A stretch of 64,000 bases of DNA from positions 124,001 to 188,000 of the forward strand of contig JADDMT010000048.1 of the NCBI GenBank assembly GCA_021401465.1, given 5' to 3'. Positions 31,638 to 42,734 of this stretch are shown piece after piece. Numbering within the stretch: position 1 is the stretch's first letter; each line of letters opens with the position of its first letter. Origin of the DNA: Teratosphaeria epicoccoides (lineage: Eukaryota > Ascomycota > Dothideomycetes > Mycosphaerellales > Teratosphaeriaceae). The notes beneath the pieces were generated by a model. The model was not told where the DNA came from. It worked only from the letters and a program-made list of their open reading frames with translations, and searched no databases. A program made the position numbers and the translations under genes.

Positions 31638-32928
31638 GCGCCGCACCAATCACCGACAGAATCGACCAGGTAGTCGTCGATGCTGTCTACAGTAAGCGTC
31701 GGCGACAGTCCTCATCGACATTGGGACTTATGAGAATACACGAAACGGTTTTTGGGAAGCGATCACTGCTGATTGTGGCTGCTGGTGTCTGAGCTGCAAA
31801 TGCGACATACTACGAGCATTGATCAGCTCATGGTTTAGATCTAAGGATGTGGGTAGTAATGTGTGCTGCTTAAAGAGTGAAGGTACTTGACTTGCACATG
31901 ACTAGCATAGCTTTCGCTGACACCAGAGACGTCGTGCGGGAAAGAGCATAGCTAGCCTGTGACTGATGACTTTCACGATTTCCAAGTCTGTTAGGCTACC
32001 GTAATTATCGTCAAGAGTTAGTCAGCAGATCTTGGTATATGAGGGTACATTGCGCATCGCGATGCCTACCTGCCGCACACATCTAGCGCCCATACGTTGG
32101 AACTGACCAATGCTAGCTGGACAAACCAGCGACAGTGGAGTTCGGATGCGTGGTTGTCAAGAGATCCGCGTTTGCATCCCAGATGACAAGGTCCTACCGT
32201 GCAGGTGTAGCGTCCGCTTCACCTGATGTTCGGCGCGACGAGCCGAACGCTGGCGACTCGGAACGTACGCTTTCTGCGCGGTGAAAGGCTTTGTCCTCCA
32301 CTTCATTACACGATCATCGAGCCTGTCACATTCCAGCCTCATCACGCCGGATGGAGGACACAGGTCACAAATCGCCGAGCTGCTCAATTGAAAGATTCGT
32401 CTGTGGAAGTTGCAGGTGCCCACACAATGATCTCGTACAAAAGCGCCAACTCGAAAACGCGGTCATGCGCGATTATATCTCTAGGCAACATGGGAGTCTC
32501 GCGAACGTTCAAATGAGAGCCACCTCGATCCCCAATGGCTCACTGACCCTCAATAGGCCTCGACCTACCTTTGGACTCTCGTGTCGTTTTCGCTCGGGGT
32601 TGCCGAACCTGGGATTCTCATCATGCAGGACAGCCCCACACGCCTGGATATCCCCCCGTGAACAATTGTCAGGCTACTGTGGCTGTCGTCGCCATGCATG
32701 CAGCGCTTTCTATCCTTGCGGCCATCTACGTAGATAAGATGCTGCCTCTAGTCAGGTAAATTGCCTGTTCCACAGAACAGGGACCACATTGGAGTGAGTA
32801 CAGACGGTCAACATTGTGTTGGACGGCCTTCGTATGGTGTCCCACCGAGCAATTCTTGATGAGAGTCCGACTCATATCCGCAGATTTTTCAAGACTATAA
32901 ATTTTCGCCGGTCCTCTTCACTGTAGAT
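31638..32928. other. 1.3-kb intergenic region
   Basis: No firm gene is seen. Sequence from about 32640 may hold an extra 5' exon of the membrane protein downstream: the frame before 32929 is open back to a good acceptor (CCGCAG) at 32883. Confidence 0.45.
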
Positions 32929-34484
32929 ATGGGTGGCATCAACTTTACACAATGCGGCATCGTATACATGAATTCCTCGGCATTGCAGTCCTTGTATGGT
33001 TGGCATGGGTCGACTTGGCCAATACCACACAATATCAGCACTCAGATCAGCAATGCAGGTTGCAAGAAGCTCTGTGGCACCACCGGTGCTGATTACTATC
33101 ACTGGTCGCAGTCCAGCTCTACGATTACAAAATGGGTCCTTCCAATTGCAGGCGTGCTGCTCCAGGCCCCGCTCCTCAGCAATGCATTCTGGCAGACTAT
33201 GTTTTCGATGGCCCGTTGGTGCGGCGGTCCGATCGCATCGCTCGCGTACATTTTAGTAAGCTGTTTTGTCAGGAGATTTGACGTGTTGGATGCCCACAGC
33301 TGACCTTCGGGCTCTTGCTCCGCGCAGTGGAACATCAAGGTTTCTGGGAAATGCGCGTTGATAGTAGATATGGCTGCGCGCTACGACCATATTGACAACA
33401 ATCCGGACCGGAAGAGCCACTATGCCAGCATGCGTGATAGCATGTATTTGTTGGTGACCATGAATCAATACAGCATCGACTCAAGAGTCTTGAAATTGAA
33501 CGGTGAGCTGTCAAATTCGAAGCCTGCGGAAGGACTTCTGCGAGCGACGCTATTCAGCAAAGATCTCCTGCTCTTGAAAAGGCAGCGTGTCATTCATGAG
33601 TTAGAGCACGCCCAGCCAGTCGAGACAACCCCTATCTCGGAACTCAATCAGCGATTGATGGCCTTCAGTCGTAGCGACACTGAGGCAAGACTGGACCCTG
33701 TTGGCGAGTTGAACAGCATCCGCCAAAGGCTTGCGCAGCAGTTGCGTGAAACCAGAAAACGCGGCGTGGTGCCTGTCTTCATCAGCACCTTATGGTTCGT
33801 CTTTGCCTTGGCAATATCAATCCAGAGCTCATTCGGTCTGCTTGGCTCGAATTTTGTTGCTCACGACCTGGCTCTCGGATGCTTGCTAGCTTGGCTGCCT
33901 GTGCTGGTCATGTGCAGTATAGTCGATCGCAGTCCAGTATCTGCGGACGAAGTTCAAAAGAAGCTCAACCGCCTAGTCGACCACGTTCGAAAGTCTTTGA
34001 CGGATTCGCAGGTGCAGAGCATGTTCATCAACGGCATCCACGACACCGGAGAGCGAGCTGATATGCGAAGACGCATCGAGGATGTTGGCGACAAGTGCTC
34101 CTTGATGGAAGACATCCCTTTCTTCGAGAAGTTTTCGGGCCAAGGCCATCCGGTCGATTGGCCAAGTGGTGGAGCTATTCCAACACCGGGACGCTTACTG
34201 ATCTATTATTCATTGTTTTAGTCTTTCTTGGAGCTGCTGTTGGCTTGCTGCTTGTCGAGATGGCTCTGTGGTGGTATTTTGACGCGCAAAAGTTTGAGCT
34301 ACATGACTTCCAGAGGCGAGCGACTGGCGTTGACCCAAACACTGTAAATTTATGCATACCTCCTGGTTCAAGCTTGCTCACATCGCCGAGTCGGGAGTGT
34401 CAGCATGCGTGTCCTTCGTCACAGGTACTGTGTCTGCTGCACTGCCAAAAGAATGGACTTCGCGGCTCGGGGCAGCCATGGTAA
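32929..34484 (+). CDS. Fungal multi-pass membrane protein, function unknown
   Basis: Exon 32929-33255 (MGGINFTQCGIVYMNSS ...) joins 33328 onward across a 72-nt intron (33256-33327, donor GTAAGC, acceptor CGCAG). This yields the conserved LAYILWNIKVSGKCALIVDM stretch known from a fungal-specific membrane protein family. Hydrophobic segments occur near WVLPIAGVLLQAP, VFISTLWFVFALAIS and LALGCLLAWLPVLVMC. A further one (FLGAAVGLLLVEMALWW) lies in a different frame at about 34221-34290. Linking it needs an intron such as 34166-34221 (branch CTGAT, TTTTAG acceptor), or else it marks a frameshift. Both ends are uncertain: an upstream exon is likely and the 3' end is unresolved. No function is known to me. 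Confidence 0.65.
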
Positions 34485-35382
34485 CGCTCGCAGACGGCCT
34501 CGAAACATTGGAGCCACAGCAACGATGGGACACTACGAAGACGGATGTGATCGTTCCATTTAAGCACCAGTCTAACAAAGTGTCTCGCGCAATGTCTACA
34601 GGATCTTATTCGCACCTATGCCAACGCGCCGCTCTAAGAGCAAGACGTTGCTATAAGAAGCTGCTAAAACCTGCCGCCAGCGCCTATCACAAAAAGCGCT
34701 CTGGCGGAGCATGCGCGCATAACTGCAGCAGGCACCGACGTGCCGGGCGATTGTATTGATCGATGTCTTCACGCCATTGAGAAGGTCCACAACACAGCAT
34801 TTGCATTTTGCATAGCATACTTGTCCATCGGCAAGAGTTGCTGCCACCTCAGTCTCGGCATTAAACCTTATTCTGTGATAACTTCAGCAATCGCCACAGC
34901 TAGCTTTTTGGGAACGCCTTGATACACACCTCAAAACATTCCTGAAACTTCACGTCGAAATTGCTTCATGTCGATCAGCAAATTCTGAATGCGGGGTCGA
35001 CATGCCCGGATCCGGAGAAGCAGATTGATCTACAGACAGTTGACCGTCAGTACAATATCACTCGGACCTGTCTGAGGATTCAAGACGTGGCCGCCACAAT
35101 GCTCGTGCAGCCGATCGTCATTGTCACCACGAACCGCCACGAGACCGAGGATGGAATGAAACATGGCCCTGCCGACGATCAAGCTTTGCCGTCCGACTGC
35201 GTCGTTCAGCAGGCAAAGTGCAGCAGGTCGCAGGGGAATAGCATATCCGTGCTCCATCTGCGACACTCATTAGTGAGTGATTCCTAGGAAGCAGGTACGT
35301 ACCAGTCAAGATAAGTTCGCCCTGTGAGTGTCCTGTCTGTCAATATCAATTTCTTCTCTGCTCTCCTCCGTAATCTGAAAAT
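34485..35382. other. Intergenic region before the FAD oxidase
   Basis: About 900 bases that may include the tail of the membrane-protein gene and the oxidase promoter. Nothing else is supported. Confidence 0.4.
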
Positions 35383-36934
35383 ATGTATAGACTCGACTTG
35401 TTCCTGGTTTCGTTCTTCTGTATGTGCAGCTGCGGGCTTGCAGCATCGGATGATTTCCAGAACTGCGTCCAGACCGCGCTCGAAGGTAACAGCGATCTAT
35501 ATGCCTTCCCAGGCCCCATCAAATCATTATACGAAGCAGACAAAGTCAAGCCGTACAACCTGGACTACCCTCTTATGCCGGCGGCCATAACGTACCCGGA
35601 GACAGCTAAGCAGGTCGGCGCTGTCGTTTGTTGTGCACATAATGCAGGCATTGCTGTGCAGGCTCGGTCAGGAGGGCACTCATACTTGAACTATTGTGAG
35701 CAGCCACCGACGTTGGGAACGATGAGGCACGACTGTGATTTGTTTGCTGATGCCACGTAACAAAATTCCAGGTCTTGGAGGCGCAGACGGCGCGCTTGTC
35801 GTCGATATGAAGCATTTCACCGACTTCAGATACAATGCGGATGATCAAACGGTGACCTTCGGAGCTGGCAACAAACTTCGTGATCTCACGAACAAATTGA
35901 AGCCCATTAACAGAGTGATGGCCTACGGCGTTACACCTAGCATTGGTTCTGGAGGGCACATGACCATTGGAGGCATTGGCCCGTTAGGACGTCAATATGG
36001 CCTTGGATGCGACCAAATCATGTCAATGCAGCTTGTGTTGGCGAACGGAACTATCGTACAGGCATCAGCCACTTCGCAGTCTGACCTTTACTGGGCCATG
36101 CGAGGAGCTTGCTTCTCCTTCGCTATCGTGACCGAGTTCACGATGCAGACCTTCCCAGCCCCGGGAAATGCCATCCAGTACAACTACAACGTCTCTGCGA
36201 GCGACGCCAAAGGATTGGCAAAAACGTTTAAGGCATGGCAAGATTTGGTCTCGGAACCGGACCTGACCAGGAAGTTCGCCTCCGTGCTCACGTTGACGAA
36301 CGATGTCATCATCATTTCTGGAACTTTTTTCGGATCCCAGGCCGAATTTGGCGAACTAAACCTTGAGAAGAAGTTTGGTGGCTCAGACGCGAGTTTGAAA
36401 GTGACCAGCGCGATCGCCACTAAGCTAGTCCATGAGTTGGAAGAGGGAGGTCTCGAAACGCTTGGTGACGTACCGGTGCATTTCTACGGAAAGAGCCTTA
36501 AGTACACCAACAAAACTCTGATGTCTGACGACGCCATCGACGCTATGTTCCAGTACATCGATCAAACGGACAAGGGCACACCAGTATGGCTTGTCATCTG
36601 GGACCTGGAAGGCGGCGCCATAGGCGACTTGGCGCAAGACGCCACAGCTTACTGGAACAGGGATGCGTTGTTTTTCTTGGAGACATACGTTGTCAACCTA
36701 CTGGGAAACACAAGCCAGAAGTCGAAGGACTTCGCGGATGGTTTGAATAAGGTTATCAAGCAAAATGTGCCAGGAATTGACGACAGTGCTTATGCAGGTT
36801 ATGTCGACAATGAATTACAGAACCCGCAGAAGTCGTATTGGGGAAACAATGTGGCGAGGCTCCAGCGGATCAAAGCGGCTGTTGACCCGGATAATGTGTT
36901 TAAGAATCCACAGACGATTCAGGGCCACATATGA
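35383..36934 (+). CDS. Secreted FAD-linked oxidase (BBE/glucooligosaccharide oxidase-like)
   Basis: The exons are 35383-35695 and 35772-36934, joined across an intron at 35696-35771 (donor GTGAGC, acceptor CCAG). The product is 491 residues. The signal peptide is MYRLDLFLVSFFCMCSCGLA. The FAD_binding_4 domain has the histidyl-FAD motif RSGGHSYLNY (His near residue 97). The C-terminal berberine-bridge motif is present as KSYWGNNVARLQRIKAAVDPDNVF. Bicovalent members also attach FAD through a Cys in a YGTCP-type motif. Here that segment reads YGVTPSIGSGGH, with Thr instead of Cys, so the flavin is probably held by the His alone. It is likely extracellular, oxidising a sugar or a secondary metabolite alcohol; the substrate is not predictable. 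Confidence 0.93.
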
Positions 36935-37232
36935 GCTAGATGCTCAAGGCACTGTGCTCATACATCCTGGCAAATTCAACAGTCCCCGGGTGGACTGGTT
37001 GACATTTGCCTTCGATAAACTGCTCGGTAAACGCCATCAACCAAGGGACCTGAGCATTCCGCAAGCATGATCATTCCATCATGTCACCGAGTAGTCAATC
37101 ATGTGAAGTCATCGGCCGTGTCGATCAGCTTACCGTCAGGCGTTTCAGAGATCGATTGGTAGATCGATCAATGGCATCCTTGAATTGTAGAATATGCGCA
37201 TGACGTCTGTCCTGCAACATCTCGAGTGATAG

Positions 37233-38039
37233 CTACAATGAAGCATACGGCCATCCAAACCGGATGTTACCCTTCTTCAGGCCCTCCTCGACTACACTTA
37301 AACCTCCAGATTTGATCATCCATTCCAGCCGATGGTCGCGGTACTCGCGCTTGTCAGGACCATCGACAAAGAATTGCTTCATCAGTGCGCTCATGCTCTT
37401 CGCTCCCTCTTCCATCTCCGCAAAAGTCTCCTGCACAGTCGGTCTTTGCTTGATCCTCGCAAGCCATTGCTGGAGGCTCTTGGTCGCTGGCTCGAATCCA
37501 TAATGCACCGAGCGGTTCAACACGGGTGCGACACAAATGTCCGCATATCCGAAATTATCGCCATTGAAGAAAGGGTTGTCACCCAGTTTCTCTGCAAGCC
37601 ATGATTGGATCGTTGTAGTTTGAAGTGCAATCTCCTTGACTAGTGGGTCTTTGAGGTGTCCAGTGGCGCGTTCAGCCCAGACGACCTCGCCGTAGCCCCA
37701 GTTGATGGCCTCATAGTGAGTGTCGACAACTTCCTCGATCATTCGTGCATCAGCTCTCGCCTTCACATCTTTGGGTAAAAGAGGCTTCTCCGGATACTTC
37801 TCCTCGAGGTAGGCCATGATGACTGTAGAATCAAAGATCTTGAAGTCGCCATCTTGAAGTGCAGGCACTTCGATCCGAGGGTTAGCTGACTCTAAATCCG
37901 GGACTTGTTGACCAGAGCCCAAGTTCTTTGGCGTGGCTTTGTCGAAAGCGATGCCTTTCTCACGGAGGGCCAGTCGGATCTTTTGAGCGTAAGAAGATAC
38001 TGGGTGGTCGTGCAGGAACAGCTTGCTCGATGCAGACAT
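37233..38039 (-). CDS. Glutathione S-transferase-like protein
   Basis: A single 268-residue frame starts at 38039 (MSASSKLFLHDHP). The N-terminal thioredoxin-like domain has SSYAQKIRLALREKGI, IEVPALQDGD with the cis-Pro loop, and the DSTVIMAYLEEKYP glutathione-binding segment (Asp-Ser). The helical C-terminal domain includes DNPFFNGDNFGYADICVAPVL, with the conserved N-capping Asp. It is probably cytosolic and conjugates or reduces electrophiles with glutathione. The C-terminal 50 residues beyond the GST core are an extension seen in some fungal members. It shares a 235-bp divergent promoter with the cyclophilin gene. Confidence 0.92.
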   Translation of the reverse strand: MSASSKLFLHDHPVSSYAQKIRLALREKGIAFDKATPKNLGSGQQVPDLESANPRIEVPALQDGDFKIFDSTVIMAYLEEKYPEKPLLPKDVKARADARMIEEVVDTHYEAINWGYGEVVWAERATGHLKDPLVKEIALQTTTIQSWLAEKLGDNPFFNGDNFGYADICVAPVLNRSVHYGFEPATKSLQQWLARIKQRPTVQETFAEMEEGAKSMSALMKQFFVDGPDKREYRDHRLEWMIKSGGLSVVEEGLKKGNIRFGWPYASL

Positions 38040-38274
38040 GATAGCCAGTGGCCGAACTTGACTGAGTAAGACTTACCCGTAAGACTTGATTCCTATATGA
38101 AAAGCTTCCTTGCCGCAACCCACCGATATGATGTCCGGTGGGGACGAATCTTTGATGAGACCGAGGGTCCAAGGCAGGATTTAAGACGAATTTACCTGAC
38201 TCGCGCTCATGAGAGCTTGTGCGCGAGCGCAAACATTGCTTGTGATTCACCAGACTTTGGTGTCGCCCGTCGAC

Positions 38275-40236
38275 ATGGCCACGGACGAAGTGCAGGAGCC
38301 GCAAGGCGTCAAGCGACCGCACGACGATGGCGACAGCGACAGCGACAGCGACAGCGCCTCCGATGACGACCTGGGTCCGGCATTACCTCCAACCGCGAAT
38401 GAAGCCTCTGCGCCCAAAAAGAAAAAGCGTCGACTCCCATACGAGAAGAGCTATGTCGCCGCACTGCCGTCTGGCGCGAAGTACTCCAAGTCGCTGATGC
38501 ACAAGGATCAGCTATCCTTCTGCACCTTCACGCCGCACACGGACTTCCTCATTACAGCCTCAATCGACGGTTACGTAAAGTTCTGGAAGAAGACCTTCGG
38601 AAGCATTGAGTTCGTGAAAGAATATAAGGCGCATGAGGGCGAGATTAGATCTGTCAGCGTAAGTGTGGATGGGAGGAGCTATGCCACTGCTGGTCGGGAT
38701 GGCACTGTCAAGATTTTCGATGTTGCGACGTTCGATCTTCTGGCCATGGTGGAGATCGAGGATGTCAGGACAGTCTGTTGGGTACATGGAAACGGCTCTA
38801 GCTACCCCATGTTGGCAACCTCAACCGGTAAGGACGGCAACATCTTGATCTACGACGGCAGATGCGAAAATCAGACAGCGCTGCATGCCATCAAGCTGCA
38901 CCGAAAGCCGGTTCACCTTATGGCCTACAACGCTGAGTACGATTGTGTCGTATCGGCAGATGAAAGTGGCATGATCGAATATTGGCAACCTTCACTTCCT
39001 TTTGACAAGCCATCCAACGTCTTTGACATCAAATCTTCGACCAATCTGTTCGACTTCAAGAAGGCGAAATCCACGCCTTCGTCCATTACAGTGTCACCTA
39101 CCGGACACCAGTTTGCCACCTATTCCTTCCCGGATCGAAAAGTACGCGTCTTCAACTTCTCAACCGGAAAGCTATATAGGACCTACGATGAATCTATCGG
39201 TACCATCACGGAGATGCAGCAAGCCGGGACTCTCAGCAGTGAACCGTTAGAAGCAATCGATTTCGGTCGTAGGCTCGCTGTAGAAAGAGATATCGAGCAG
39301 CACGACTCGGCCAAATCAATGCTCAACGTGACTTTTGACGAATCTGGACATTTTGTCCTTTATGGCAGCATTCTAGGCGTCAAAGTGATCAACACACTCA
39401 CAAATCGCATCGTCAAATTGTATGGGCGCGACGAGCCTTTTAGACCGCTGAACTTAGCCTTGTTCCAGGGTCAACCAGACAAGAAGGATTTTGTCACTGT
39501 GCAGATGGCTGCATCAGACAATCCGCTGCTCGCGGAAGCTGAGGCAAGAGATGCCATGTTAGTGACTACTGGCTCAGGCAAAGCACGATTTTACATGTTC
39601 ACGAATGACACGAACGTGTCGAAGTCCGACCGCGATGTACACAATGAAAAGCCGAAGAACCTCTCGACGTCAAAGCAGCAACAAGAGGCCGAGCAAAGAA
39701 GCGCGCGAATGGCAAGCCAAGCGACTATTCACACGACAATGGGCGACATATCGATCCGAACGTTTCCTCAGCACGCTCCGAAGGCTGTGGAGAATTTCAC
39801 GGTGCACTCCAGGAATAATTACTACAACAATATCGTATTTCACCGTGTGATCAGGAAATTCATGATACAGACTGGCGATCCCATGGGCGACGGGACCGGC
39901 GGCGAGTCTATATGGGGCAAGGAGTTTGAGGATGAGTTTACTCCTGAGCTTAGGTACGTGAAAAGCAGTCGACGCAACGCAATTCTTGCTCAACGCCACT
40001 GATAGTGCGGTAGACATGACAAGCCCTACATGGTCTCAATGGCCAATGCCGGTCCTAAGACGAATGCTAGCCAATTTTTCATCACGACCGACAAGGCTCC
40101 TTGGTTAGACGACAAGCACACGATTTTCGGGAGGGTGATCAAGGGCATGGAGGTCGTCCATGCCATCGAGAACGCCAAGGTCTGGAAGGAAAAGCCAATA
40201 GACGATATCAAAATCGTGAACATCTCTGTAGAGTAG
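38275..40236 (+). CDS. WD40-repeat cyclophilin (PPWD1-type peptidyl-prolyl isomerase)
   Basis: The exons are 38275-39953 and 40014-40236. The intron is 39954-40013 (60 nt, donor GTACGT, branch CTGAT, acceptor GGTAG). The product is 633 residues. The N terminus is acidic with a Ser-Asp hexanucleotide repeat and a basic KKKKRR signal. WD40-like repeats follow (DQLSFCTFTPHTDFLITASI, SYATAGRDGTVKIFD and others). The C-terminal cyclophilin domain carries catalytic motifs FHRVIRKFMIQTGDP (Arg), NAGPKTNASQFFIT (Gln/Phe) and WLDDKHTIFGRV. The domain order matches human PPWD1, a spliceosome-associated isomerase, so a nuclear mRNA-processing role is likely. The start at MATDEV is preferred to an in-frame ATG 66 bases upstream. 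Confidence 0.95.
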
Positions 40237-40339
40237 ACTTCAGAATAATCTGACTATCTGCATGTGCTTCGCCGTGATTGGCCCGCTGCGCTAGCCACGA
40301 GCCTCTAGCTCAGGATTCCCACCATGCAATACCGTGCCA

Positions 40340-40740
40340 ATGCATTTGACCATGTTTCGCACAGCTTGTCGCTTCGGTGATATCTGTCATCTTCCTAGAA
40401 ATTCTGTACGAAGCTTTGCAACATCGGGCAGTCGATCTGAAGCTCCGCGCACTCAGCAAAAGCCGGTCGAGTCGTACAGACCTCCGTCACCTCGAAGTAA
40501 CCAGGACAAGCTTCCCGTGATACCACTTGTCATTATCTTTTGCCTGGGAAGTGCTTCCTTTTAGTAAGACAAAGAATACCTGACAGCTTGCCAATGAGGT
40601 CACTGACGTTGTCAAGCGCACTGGTAAAACGCCGTGAGGGACAGCACGCGGGCTTCAACCACCCTGAGAAAGCAGAAGGTCGACACTTCGAGGCTTGGCC
40701 CAGAGAGACGAGATCAGACCAGACATTCTCACGAAGATAA
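40340..40740 (+). CDS. Small mitochondrial-type single-pass membrane protein
   Basis: The exons are 40340-40563 and 40617-40740, joined across an intron at 40564-40616 (donor GTAAGA, branch CTGAC, unusual CAAG acceptor). The product is 115 residues, or 111 from the second ATG at 40352. The N terminus MFRTACRFGDICHLPRNSVR resembles a mitochondrial presequence and ends in RSFATSG. One membrane helix follows (LPVIPLVIIFCLGSASFYAL), then a basic, hydrophilic tail ending SRR. This suggests an inner-membrane protein; no function is known to me. The stop at 40738-40740 lies only 18 bases before the UMP kinase ATG and in the same frame. The exon may therefore also act as an N-terminal exon of the kinase. 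Confidence 0.6.
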
Positions 40741-40758
40741 GCTCCTTATCATAACGAT

Positions 40759-41439
40759 ATGCCTGTCATACCCTCGAAGCAGGAGCTCGAATCCAACCCC
40801 GCCCTCGCTGCACCGAAACGCAGCAAACCGCTCTTCTCACCAGGCACTGGTGATGGCCAGGCACTTGTGCTGTTCGTCCTTGGCGGACCTGGCGCAGGCA
40901 AAGGCACACAATGCGCGAACCTGGTGCGAGACTATGGTTTCAAGCACCTGAGTGCGGGCGACCTGTTGAGAGAAGAGCAAGACAGACCAGGCAGCGAGTT
41001 TGGCGATATGATCAAGACGTACATCAAAGAAGGCCAAATTGTGCCGATGGAGGTCACGATCCAACTGCTGGAGAATGCGATGAACACTACGATCAAGGAG
41101 AGCCAGAACAGGAAGTTCTTGATTGACGGCTTCCCGAGGAAGATGGACCAGGCTATCGCGTTTGAGGAGAAGGTCGTGCCGTCGAAGTTTACGCTGTTCT
41201 TTGATTGTCCGGAGGAGACTATGAGGGAGCGGTTGTTGAATCGAGGTAAGACTTCGGGGCGGGCGGATGATAATGAGGAGTCGATTAAGAAGAGGTTCAA
41301 GACGTTTGTGGAGACTAGTATGCCTGTTGTGGAAATGTTTGAGAAGGAGGGGAGGGTGGTCAAGATCGATGCTACGAAGTCGCCGGAGGAGGTGTATAAG
41401 CATGTCAAGGAGGAGTTGGGCAAGTGGGAGATCTCGTGA
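40759..41439 (+). CDS. URA6: UMP-CMP kinase (uridylate kinase, Ura6)
   Basis: This adenylate-kinase-fold enzyme transfers phosphate from ATP to UMP/CMP in pyrimidine nucleotide synthesis. It has 226 residues from the ATG at 40759. The P-loop LGGPGAGKGT is at residues 41-50. The NMP-binding region HLSAGDLLREE and the GFPRKMDQA motif follow, then the short LID with RLLNRGKTSGRADDN. Length and motifs match cytosolic Ura6. An in-frame exon upstream could add a presequence and membrane helix: a candidate intron 40624-40782 (159 nt, donor GTAAAA, acceptor GCAG) would join it in phase to ELESNPALAA. Confidence 0.95.
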   Translation: MPVIPSKQELESNPALAAPKRSKPLFSPGTGDGQALVLFVLGGPGAGKGTQCANLVRDYGFKHLSAGDLLREEQDRPGSEFGDMIKTYIKEGQIVPMEVTIQLLENAMNTTIKESQNRKFLIDGFPRKMDQAIAFEEKVVPSKFTLFFDCPEETMRERLLNRGKTSGRADDNEESIKKRFKTFVETSMPVVEMFEKEGRVVKIDATKSPEEVYKHVKEELGKWEIS

Positions 41440-42035
41440 GGTTCTTGACAACTGTTTCTAATGGATCGAAGAGCCGCTGGTTGTAGCGTGGCGTGTTGGC
41501 TATACGAAGCCGCTTAAAAATTGATGCTGGTTGCAGTCTATTGACAGCCTATCGAGACGTTGCGTTAGAGAACGCCCGCAGCTTTGCCCAATACAAACTA
41601 AGATCTATTTCCTAAGACCCATTCCAGAAATGTGTCACTCCCACGGACGACACATGTCAATCAGAGTCGTTGGTACCACATCACTGATCTGTCAACAAAC
41701 GCCAGAGCCTTAAATGGATAAATGGTGTGCACACAAATATGCAGTCTACTTCATGTCAACATGCAACAATGTGCTAAGAAGATGCTGACATGCTTTTCGA
41801 TTTTGACATGGTGCTGACGTGGTGTTGAAACGCTTTGCAATTCTGACATGCTGCCAACACCGCTGAACCGTGTGACTTTTCCACATCGTGTCAAGAGCGT
41901 GTTCATGATCGTACTGCAGCCACCCATTAGCGTCCGCCTTCCAGCTCGCTGTCAGAGCTTGAGCCGCAGACTTTCATGTGAAAGTTTCTCGAACCTGAAT
42001 CGACACCTCAGACCACCTCACCTCTCCCCAACAAT
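41440..42035. promoter_or_regulatory. Intergenic region, UMP kinase / Rrp17
   Basis: These 596 bases contain the UMP kinase 3' UTR and the Rrp17 promoter. An imperfect duplication (41784-41850) repeats GCTGAC and TTGACATG/CTGACATG boxes. No gene is seen. Confidence 0.5.
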
Positions 42036-42734
42036 ATGGCTCCGCTGAGCAAGAAGAGGCGTCTCAATCCCAACCAGCCCGAAGAAATTACCTTCGATCT
42101 CTCTTCCCGTGCAGACTACCTCACTGGCTTCCATAAGCGCAAAGTCGCGCGAAAGGAACATGCGCGGGAATCCGCGATCAAGCGGGAGAAGGAGGAGAAG
42201 GTGGCGAAGCGGAAGCAGATGAGGGAGCAGAGGAGGAAAGATTTAGCGCAGCACGTTGCTGACTTTAATCGGGAGTTGAAGAAGCAGACGGTTGAGGTTG
42301 ATGGGAATGAATGGAGTGAGGACGAAGCGGAGCAGTGGGAGGGTCTGGATGCTGGAGGAAACGGTACTGGTGAGGACGAGGGTGTAAAGAGGGAGGAAGA
42401 TGAGTATGTGGACGAAGATAAGTATACCACTGTGACGGTCGAGCCGATGGACATAGGAGGAGCTGAGGATGGGGATGATGGGGATGGAGCTGCCAAGTCT
42501 CGTGCGAATGGTGCAGGCGAGAATGGCGTGGCAGGGGCTGCGAAGAAGGCGAAGAAGCAGCCATGGTCGAAAGCAAAATCAGCAGACGGCAGGCCACAGA
42601 GCAAGAAGAAGAAGTTTCGGTATGAGTCGAAGGCTGAACGACAAGCAACGCGCAATGATCAGCGGAAGAAGAGCAAAGCTGCTCGCGCACGGCGCGAGAA
42701 ACCCAGGGGCAGCGACGGCAGCGGTAATAGATGA
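42036..42734 (+). CDS. RRP17: Ribosomal RNA-processing protein Rrp17 (Nol12/Nop25 family)
   Basis: This is a 232-residue nucleolar protein. In yeast Rrp17 is a 5'-3' exonuclease of 5.8S/25S rRNA maturation and large-subunit export. The start at 42036 (MAPLSKKRRLNP) is followed by the family signature EITFDLSSRADYLTGFHKRK. A long basic coiled coil comes next (KREKEEKVAKRKQMREQRRK). An acidic middle (WSEDEAEQWEGLD) and a basic C terminus (KSKAARARREK) carry nuclear and nucleolar signals. It has a single exon and typical length. Confidence 0.92.
   Translation: MAPLSKKRRLNPNQPEEITFDLSSRADYLTGFHKRKVARKEHARESAIKREKEEKVAKRKQMREQRRKDLAQHVADFNRELKKQTVEVDGNEWSEDEAEQWEGLDAGGNGTGEDEGVKREEDEYVDEDKYTTVTVEPMDIGGAEDGDDGDGAAKSRANGAGENGVAGAAKKAKKQPWSKAKSADGRPQSKKKKFRYESKAERQATRNDQRKKSKAARARREKPRGSDGSGNR

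Noticed and set aside
32157..32759. Several short ORFs between the zinc-finger and membrane-protein genes
   Set aside because: They overlap on both strands; at most the segment around 32640-32730 may be an exon, and I could not settle its phase.
35383..38039. Secondary-metabolite cluster around the FAD oxidase and GST
   Set aside because: The neighbours are a cyclophilin, a membrane protein and a UMP kinase; there is no backbone synthase, P450 or dedicated transporter.
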